Shown here in pieces: positions 56,521 through 64,000 of a stretch of DNA of 64,000 nt. The notes under the pieces are model-generated. The model was not told the origin of the DNA. It saw only the letters and a list, made by a program, of their open reading frames with translations, and did not search any database. A program made the translations under genes and the position numbers. Numbering within the stretch: position 1 is the first letter of the stretch; every line of letters starts with the position of its first letter. Origin of the DNA: Isoetes taiwanensis (Eukaryota > Streptophyta > Lycopodiopsida > Isoetales > Isoetaceae); assembly GCA_021234155.1 (NCBI GenBank), contig JAJEKV010000273.1:308001-372000 (forward strand), given 5' to 3'.

Positions 56521-58095
56521 TGGGCTAAACCCAAAATTAATTTTGACCTATCTCTTTATTTGGTCAAGCCTGATATGTGCAGATCGAGGCCAAAGGAAAA
56601 TGGCGCCAGCCGGATACTAGCCGTGAAGATTAAATGCTGTTAAATGATGCCGACCAGCATCAATTTTCCATGTTTTGCTTTATTTATAAAAGTGGAGCTT
56701 TGTATACGAAACAAGGTTTGTCTCTCCCGCATTTTTCATAGTCTGTTCGTCCTTATACACAGCAAGGATGCTGAAAGGAGTCTATGAGAGACATTCTGGG
56801 AAGAGGAGCAAGGCACAACAAGCTGGTAATCTTCCCTATAGGCGGTTTGGAAAACAAAATCATGGAGGGAAGCAAGCTACACATGCCAAAGAGCAAATCA
56901 TGGGGCCGCTGTTCTTAGCAAATCTGAGACTGTATGACTTAATATCTAAGCCAAATATCAGGCCAAAATGTTTGTCTGTAAGTGGAATTTATGGATTAAA
57001 TACCAAGGCCTGCATATTCTGATCGGAAATTGCAAGCAAGGCTTGGGTCTGTATGTAAAAAATGCAAGGCCAGCTCATGCAGCACAGCCTTTATAGATGA
57101 TCGGTTTAGAATAGAAAAAGACAAACATTTACCATAGTATTTACACTTGATTTATAAAGGTTGTAATTGCTGATTTAAATTTACTGACCTTTTGACAAGG
57201 ATATGATCTGATGAGGTATATGGTGAAGCCAGGGTAAGGCAGTAGATTCTTAGATGGACGAATACCTTATATAGCAGATGGTTAATCTTAGTATGCTCAA
57301 AAGGACATTTAAAGTAGTCTTATCTGCTGAAAAATCATAGATGCTCAGAATGATAGATGTCATGACTGCAATTAGAAAAAATGACTTAAGAAATTTAGGA
57401 TGATTAATAAACTACTCTAAAATGAGTGGCACATATCTACATGAGGAAATATATTATCATGATATGGCTTAAAATAGCATTACTGATCTGCTGTATTCAA
57501 AAGATACAACAATTGTTGAACTGGAATATGGAAATTATTGAAAATAAAAGCTTTATGTAAGATCCTGAGATATCTAAGGTGAATTTGTTCCTTGTAATTG
57601 TCAATTGAGATTCTGAAGGTTTTAAATTAAGGTGCCTAAGATGTTGAAATCTGACAAGAATAATAGGATAGTCTAGATATGGATAAGATATGATGATAAA
57701 TGGTGATTTGGAAAATGATAATGGTATGATTCAAAATTAATAATGCTGAATATAAACTGAAACAAATATAAGGTTGGATTAAGATAAGTAAATATGTTAA
57801 GGGTTGTCGTGGCCTAGTGTAAAGCTAGGATGGATATGTGAGAGAGTTTACGTCTTAAATGGAACTATCATTATGAAATGTTCATAAAATAGTGTAAATT
57901 TTGACGTAAATGGTAAAAAGAAGAAGTTGGAGGCTGGGCTATTAGAGCTTTTGCTCTGTAGCTTGGGAACAATAGCTTGGTATCTAAACCGGCGTACTCT
58001 GGGAAAAAGTGCTTTAGTTTTTTATTTGGAGCATCAAAAACCTATAGTGCGCCGGTTTTGACCAGGGTGCTAGAGAGAAGCTTAGTATCATTCAA

Positions 58096-58135
58096 CTAGA
58101 GAGAGTCTACAATGGCTAGAGAGAGTCTACAATGG
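58096..58135. repeat. 20-bp tandem duplication in PK-2
   Basis: CTAGAGAGAGTCTACAATGG occurs twice in a row at 58096-58115 and 58116-58135. Confidence 0.9.
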
Positions 58136-58426
58136 CTTTAGCATTGGAAATCGCCAAAACTTGTGAAGCTTGCAACATTTGTAGTTTGGATGTAAATGTA
58201 AGGTAGAGGGTAGGCTACATGAATAAATACTGGACGTAAAAATAAGGTTAAGGGTAGGGTAAATTGTGCTTAGACTCGGTGTAAAAGTATGGAATCGGGT
58301 ATTCTGCGACTGTATACATAGGGGTTTCTATAAAGGGCGAGCTGTATACATAGGGGTTTCTCCCGACCTGATGCACGCACATGCCATATGCCCCTAACAT
58401 AGAGGTGAACCCCCCGGGGATACTAG

Positions 58427-60310
58427 ATATATCACCATATAGTTGAGGGAGAATTGGCCAATGATTATGTGTCATACGACATGTTACGGAGGAAACGTAC
58501 CAATGTATGAGCTAATTCGTATTTATCCATCATAAGAAAAGAATATCAGTTTAGAATTGGGCAATGGCGAACGAGATATAGACTGTTCATTCTATATTTT
58601 ACGTCTATTGCCACTTGAATCAAGATATAAATCATGGGGAGCTGGCAAGTTAATGCCGTTAAGGGATGCGGATCCATAAGGTATGGACCATAAAATTACG
58701 CATAATTTGCGTTTCGTAAGAAGGTTCAAGTTCATAAGGTATGCAACATGAATGCAAGATTATGCATGAATAAGATGAGAACATACTCGCCTACAAATAG
58801 GGATGAATTTGCATTCATGTCCATTATGGCGAGATGCCAATAGTGTGGGACGTAGGATCCACACAAGGTCCAGAAAAGTAAGCGAAGACGAGAATAGTCG
58901 TCTTATAAGACCGTTAGAATGGGAAATGACCATTGCTAGAATTTAGTGCAATCGTTTGAAAGTGCCAAGTAAGGTATACTGAAGCTTTGGTAAAGCCATA
59001 CTATGATCAGTCGCTGATCTGCAACAAATGATGTATTAGGAAGGCAAACAATGTATCTAGACGATACGTGTGAGATAAGGGGAGCATGAAAGTTGTTGTG
59101 AATAACATTTCAAATATAGAAAATTTGAAGGGACACTTTGAATACTCCAAAGTATGGGATATGAACAAGTTAGGTGCCCGATGGACAATTCTCCAAGGAG
59201 AATGCGTTCTCGACTTGGTATGTGATTTGTCTCTCTAGAAGTAGTTCTGTGTTGGTATATGCCTACTAGGAATTTTTAATCCAGAAGCAAAGAAGAAAGG
59301 GTGTACAACCGAACTTCTAGTTCATAGTCCGTATGATATACGAAAATAACAGAGAGAAGAGTTCCCATACTAGGCATTGAACACTTTCATTAGGAACTTA
59401 GGGTGGCAGCTCTCATTGTTGAAGGTGTGACTAGAGCTTGGGGATCAAGTCGAACTAGGTTTTTGATTTTCTATGTGTATGAATCAGAGACTCTAGAAAG
59501 TGTGGTGTTAAAACCACAACATGTATATGCTACAATATAACGCGAAGTTGAATTATGGTGGATAACATCGTCCACTAGATTGTTATATGGGAGCAGATTA
59601 TAATTATAGACTATGACAAGAGTATACATGAAAAAACACATGTATAGACATGTAGATAGTGAGAATTTTATAATATGGCCGGCAACTATGAGCGTAGCTA
59701 TATGGCTATGTCAAACAATCATATAGAACTCTAGACGTAGGAATGGTTCACACATGTTACCACATCTCATAATGACAAGGTCGCAGTCGTGGATGTTGGA
59801 AAGTTTTAGTAGTATCGAAGACTACATTAGTGATGATAGTGTCTATTGGTTGTGGGAATAACAGGGTGTATAAAATATCCCGTCCAATGATGAAAGAAAA
59901 GAAGGACAGTGACTTTGCCGATTAATACTTTAGGGATAACCGACAAGAGCGCAATACCAAATACATAGCAAGCAGAGTAGGGTCTGGCGTATCATTGTAC
60001 TCCATCAATCCCTTCATTTAGATTTGGAGGTCCCATTTTCGTTTGAGGAGCTAGAAGAGCCCTCTTCATCACCTAGTAACACCTAACAAAGAAGCAACAA
60101 ATAAAGTAAAAATTTTAAATAAAGAAGGATCAAACAAAATACAAATATTAAATGATTATGTTGTATATTATTGCTTAATATTATAATATTACTTGATATT
60201 ATATATATTATTAAAACTATAGCTAATAAGAATGGGATATTATTGCTTAATGCACAAAGAATATTAGTGACTAAGTATGCGTTAAACAATGCGTTAGGGA
60301 CCAAAAGTGC
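58427..60310. other. Unassigned DNA in the inverted-repeat loop
   Basis: No coding signal, repeat border or splice-consistent exon set was recognised. The short minus-strand frame at 60083-60304 is AT-driven. Confidence 0.5.
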
Positions 60311-60314
60311 GTGA

Positions 60315-60334
60315 TGTCTATGATATCATAGACA
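60315..60334. repeat. 20-bp perfect palindrome
   Basis: TGTCTATGATATCATAGACA is its own reverse complement. It belongs to a group of CTATGA-nn-TCATAG-like sites in the next 1.5 kb. Confidence 0.9.
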
Positions 60335-60364
60335 CAATATTTTTAGAAAAGGTGTGAGCCTATG

Positions 60365-60384
60365 AATAGAATAGAATAGAATAG
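60365..60384. repeat. (GAATA)n tract, possible LINE tail
   Basis: The pentanucleotide run AATAGAATAGAATAGAATAG is the same as the tail of LINE A in the same orientation. It may mark the 3' end of another minus-strand LINE-derived piece; no LINE coding remains beside it. Confidence 0.5.
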
Positions 60385-60479
60385 GGCATGGCAAATTTTT
60401 ATTTTTTTAAACAGCTATGCTATGACAGCATAGAAGAAGACGATTTTGAGTAGGGCGATGTAGCACATGAGCACATGAA

Positions 60480-60850
60480 CATGTCGATTCAACAGAAGAT
60501 GGTTCACAAGGGTAACATGCCGATTTACTAGGGCATAAGGCATAGGAGGTCAATTCATCATAAGACAGGTCGATTCAGATAGCCAGGCATGGCAGCAGGT
60601 AGATTCTGAAAAAGGCATATCAGAAGACTTATGAATCAAATTGACAGAGGAGGCATAACATAGCAAATTGAATTGAAAGATGAGGCATGGAATTGCAGGT
60701 CGATTCAGCGTGAGACAGGTCAATTCAGCATAAGGCATAGCCAGGCATAGCAACAGGTCAATTTAGCAAAAGCACAACAGAAGGTGGCATAGCAAATGAA
60801 TCAAATTGACAGATGACGGCATGGCGCAAAACGAATTGACAGGAATTTCC
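60480..60850. repeat. Degenerate tandem repeat, AGGTCGATTCAG type
   Basis: Phrases CAGGTCGATTCAG, AGCCAGGCAT, GCATAGCA and AAATTGACAG recur irregularly about six to eight times. No coding potential is seen. Confidence 0.75.
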
Positions 60851-61104
60851 AACACTTCGGTTTGCTATGACGGCATAGCAAGAGCCACCTGCCAGATTTT
60901 GTTGCCTGCACACTCTTCTGGCAAGTGACGAGGTCTTATAATCAAGCAGATTAGTACTTGAAAAAAAACAATTACACGGAGCGCCTCGCTGTGCCTTAAT
61001 AGTCTGGTTCTTTATGCAAATTCAATGTTTGTCTACAGGAAACTGCATAGCACAAAATTATGGTTGGAACCAGGTAAGCAATTTAGCGTTTTTCTTGCAT
61101 TTTC

Positions 61105-61106
<2 letters not shown>

Positions 61107-61136
<30 letters not shown>
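61107..61136. repeat. 30-nt T run
   Basis: A homopolymer tract, possibly the poly(A) of a minus-strand retroelement; no TSD was recognised. Confidence 0.85.
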
Positions 61137-61141
<5 letters not shown>

Positions 61142-61360
61142 CTAGGTAGGTTTTTTTCTACATTTCGAGATATTCCACTCTTTGCAGACATGTTTTAACG
61201 CCTTTTATATTGGTTTTTTTTGTTAGTTTGTAGTCTCATTTCGTAAGCTCTTTAGGTATGACTGCATAGACTGAACGTTTGTTTGTGACTTTGTGTTGTG
61301 CTGTCTTTGTATGTTTTGAAGATTGGCTTTTAACTGATATAGAGTGAACATCGTGTGCAT

Positions 61361-61595
61361 ATTTCAATGTCTTGTGCTATGACGTCATAGGCGTAGCTTG
61401 TTTTAAAAAGGCATTTGCGTATTTCAATGTCTTGTGCTATGATGCCATAGGCGTAGCATGTTTTTAAAAAGGCATGTGCACATATCAATGTCTTGTGCAA
61501 TGACGGCATAGGCAAAATAACATGTTTCTAAAACACGTGTACATATTTCAATGTCTTGTGCTATGATGGCATAGGCATATCATGTTTTTGAAAAG
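61361..61595. repeat. About 60-bp tandem repeat, four copies
   Basis: Units start at 61361, 61421, 61482 and 61545 with ATTTCAATGTCTTGTGCTAT, followed by a near-palindrome (GACGTCATAG, GATGCCATAG, GACGGCATAG, GATGGCATAG) and CATGTTTTTAAAA. The palindrome half-sites are better conserved than the spacer. The small minus-strand frame here is repeat-derived. Confidence 0.92.
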
Positions 61596-61599
61596 ACTT

Positions 61600-62492
61600 T
61601 AGACACATCTTTGTAAACATAGTACAATTTAGTACTATGGTCTGAGGTGAATAATTTTTAAGACTGTCTTGTGCCTTGACATTAGAGACATGATACTTTT
61701 TTCTATAGTGTATAGCTGTCTAATTAATCAATTTCTTTCTTTTTTGTTTGAAGATTTAGGATTGTCTTGTGCTAGAATATTTATTGGAGCTTTTTTATTT
61801 GAAAAATATTAAGATGTTTATAACGTCATAGACAAACAATTCTTTTATAGAACATATGTTTTTAGTTAGATGTACTACATTGTTTTTCTTATCTCTTGTC
61901 CATGGCATTGCAGGAGGAATGAAACTGAAAAGGATGATGTTGGTAGTTCAGGGTTTACGCACTTTTCAAGATGAAAATTTGTAAGGAAAAGCTAACGCCA
62001 AAGGAAGACACATTTATTGTTACTGAACCCAACACGTATTTTTGTAAAGATTAACAATGGCTTTTAGTGCGGGGAAGTGGAGACTTGGTAAGCTCCATGT
62101 ACATTCACATATGATCTATAGCTGGAAAATATAAACAATTGTTGGAAGATTTCAAGAGTTGTGGTCATCTTCTTTCTGCCGTTGTTTGGAATGTGCCATA
62201 TAAAGTGCACCATAGTTGCTCATGGAAAGCGAAGTACATTTTTTGTTGATGTTAGATACTTTAAATTGAGTATCTTCTCTCGAGAACCTCCAGGAGTGCA
62301 TTTCCTTTAACATGAAGACCTTAAGAAAAGTGAGTATTTTGCATTGCCATGAGTCTATAGCCTTCATAATTCGTAAGTTAGTTTTACAGTATGTTTTTCA
62401 TTACTAACAGGTTCTGATTATAAAAGGTTTGGTTTTGCAGGACCTCTTTTCATCATAAGATGTTCCTCTTGACATTTGATGATGTTCAAGGA
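61600..62492. other. Unassigned DNA in the inverted-repeat loop
   Basis: No supported gene or element structure. Confidence 0.5.
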
Positions 62493-62922
62493 GACATCAA
62501 GTTATCATGCCACTGAATAGAACGAGGCAGGATAGCCTCGTGAGATGACATAACCGACTTCTTTCTCGCTGCCATAATTATTAAGTATACCTTTCTAGGT
62601 CGCTTAAATTCCAGTCATTCAATAGGATCACGGCTACCATGGTAGCCATTTTAAAACAATCATCAACTCCCTAGAGAAACTCGCGCCTAGTTCATCTTGC
62701 TATCATTATGTTGTACTATAGTTGCCCCATATTAGCTTACGCCTCACCATATCTATATGTAAACCATTTGTGCGTGTAAATATACCTTTCTAGGATGAGG
62801 CATAAGATTGCCACCGATGCTCTATATGGAGCTACATCACCTACCACATCATTTAATCGATTACTTTTCCTTAGGCCATGTCTAGTCGAAAGTAGCTTGA
62901 ACCACCAAGGTATTATTATTAT

Positions 62923-62959
<37 letters not shown>

Positions 62960-64000
62960 GCAAGGGGACACCATGAAGGTGCCATTTTTTATATTATCAG
63001 AATAAAAGAGTACATGCATCAACAATATGGGAAGTTACTACAGGAGCATACCTCAACATCATCGCCTCCCACAAGCTATGCTTATTCAAAACTCCTTTAA
63101 GAGTTAAGTTGGAAATATTTTAGCAAATCAGATAGCCCTCTTATGGCTTGATAAAATTAAGCACAAAAGCTTTCACAAATAACAGAAAGTATACCAGATA
63201 AAGGGACATGTTTTTGTAGAATAGCCTGGTATTATTGTTTTACATAATGTACCTTGTTTCCCATTAGTTTCGTACCTCAACCATTTAAATCAGTCTCGTA
63301 CTTTTATACGAGTACAACTTTGTCAATTCAATCTAAAATAAAATCCTACATTTTTTGTTGTATTTAAAAGGCTCGTTATGCAACCCGTGTCGCCTTTAAA
63401 GTATCCATATACCAGATACACGCCCTGCGACCATTGGCCTCATGTCTTTTAATGTTTTGTTCCATATTCATCTTACCGTGACATATCCATTTCGTATTCC
63501 ACCATTTCCACGAATGTGTATGTGGCATTCCCCATGACATGAATGCTCCCAGACTTATAAGTTGCACATTACGAGTCATTTCAAACATGATCACTTTGAA
63601 CATGACAACTTCTGTGTGACTTATAATCTCACGTTACCGCTTTAAGGAGGGGAGACTTATGTTCAGTATATGATGTGTTGCCCAATAGCAAAAGTAATTT
63701 TGATGCTGAGGACAACATCCTTTTTAAAGTGGGGAGAATGTGACGTTCCACGTATGTATACGCTATATGTACAAATACATGAAACATCACCATGAATAAT
63801 CAGTGGCAACTTTACCTTCTAGAATAGCCTTGATGCTGAGGACAACATCATTTTTAAGGAGGGGAGAATATGATGTTCCATGTATTTATATGTTATACTA
63901 GAAACGTGTGCCCGGCGATGCCGGGCATTGGGTAGATATAATGGAGTTCGTAGGTGAAATAGATAGTTGTAGATTTGTCGTATCCGTAGATGCAATGGAG
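62493..64000 (-). repeat. Right arm of the giant inverted repeat (continues past the window)
   Basis: Inverse copy of 52740-54500, starting near ATCAAGTTATCATGCCACTG. It contains a long (T)n(ATT)n tract near 62918-62957, gypsy-like border fragments (63600-63890) and a Helitron 3' end. It lacks the SINE present in the left arm. The match is unbroken at the window edge, so the true arm is longer than seen. Confidence 0.95.
63898..64000 (-). mobile_element. Second copy of the Helitron 3' end (partial)
   Basis: CTAG at 63898-63901, the hairpin TGCCCGGC-GAT-GCCGGGCA type stem and the following sequence are the inverse of 52873-52740. The A/T insertion site next to TATAACATATAAATA is the same as for the left copy. 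The body lies outside the window. Confidence 0.88.

Larger units (their letters stand above)
54831..58418 (+). mobile_element. Pack-type TIR element PK-2, same family as PK-1
   Basis: 3588 bp with inverted ends CCCGGGGGGGTTCAC and GAGGTGAACCCCCCGGG, flanked by GATACTAG at 54823-54830 and 58419-58426. The 58418 end shares subterminal sequence with the 41942 end of PK-1 (TTCACCT, CATATGG, TGCGTGCA, GAAACCCCTATGTATAC). The 54831 end matches the 45850 end of PK-1 (GTGAC, GGGTTTTTTGAA). Both captured gene sets therefore run in the same direction relative to the ends. A perfect 11-bp-stem hairpin CACATGTATTC/GAATACATGTG lies at 54845-54870. A direct repeat CTGTATACATAGGGGTTTCT occurs at about 58310 and 58342. 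No transposase. Confidence 0.88.

Overview
This is nuclear DNA of a land plant. It has spliced genes with plant-type GT/AG introns, a plant-style receptor-less kinase, a plant GH5 beta-glucanase-like protein, and fragments of formate dehydrogenase, phosphoglycerate kinase and a VPS3-like protein. Almost everything else is transposable elements of plant types (Copia, Ty3/gypsy-like LTRs, non-LTR LINEs, CACTA, PIF/Harbinger, hAT-like, Helitron, SINE). The density and nesting suggest a large, repeat-rich genome. A fern, lycophyte or other non-flowering plant is my guess, but the sequence alone does not settle it. No rRNA, canonical tRNA gene or CRISPR was seen.

Layout. 1-2.5 kb: simple and tandem repeats. 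2.5-6.7 kb: a decayed minus-strand LINE. 7.2 kb: a short LINE/SINE 3' end with target-site duplication (TSD). 8.2-9.5 kb: local duplications abutting a gene. 9.46-17.2 kb: the one host gene I can model. Its exons encode a helical N-terminus, a kinase domain, then, in the same exon and in phase, the N-terminus of a GH5 glucanase-like protein with its beta-trefoil-like domain. After a 4.4-kb intron the start of the GH5 barrel follows. Both catalytic signatures look damaged (DFG to GFG; no intact NEP). The long intron holds an hAT-type MITE and a foldback, and its 3' splice site lies in an 81-bp tandem duplication. 17.7-18.2 kb: Harbinger transposase remnant. 18.28-25.68 kb: a Copia element with both LTRs and TSD GCAAT, split by a LINE fragment. 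26.6-30.8 kb: a decayed CACTA element.

31.2-53.4 kb is a stack of nested insertions in repeated LTR-like units (called R1). Intact R1 copies act as empty-site references, so most insertion ends can be read to the base: a 1.9-kb TIR element (9-bp TSD), a 4.8-kb element with 25-bp TIRs (4-bp TSD), a 0.7-kb LINE ORF1 derivative (8-bp TSD), a 3.9-kb gene-capturing TIR element (8-bp TSD) and a 4.7-kb Helitron. 52.7-64 kb is a very large inverted repeat: arms of at least 1.5 kb around an 8-kb loop. The loop contains a second gene-capturing element of the same TIR family.

The most notable observations are (1) the kinase-GH5 fusion gene, with a duplicated acceptor and lost catalytic residues; (2) a Pack-type transposon family with CCCGGGGGTTTCACC termini that carried intron-containing pieces of formate dehydrogenase, VPS3-like and phosphoglycerate kinase genes, all in one orientation relative to its ends; (3) the base-level Helitron insertion and the giant inverted repeat whose arms carry that Helitron end.
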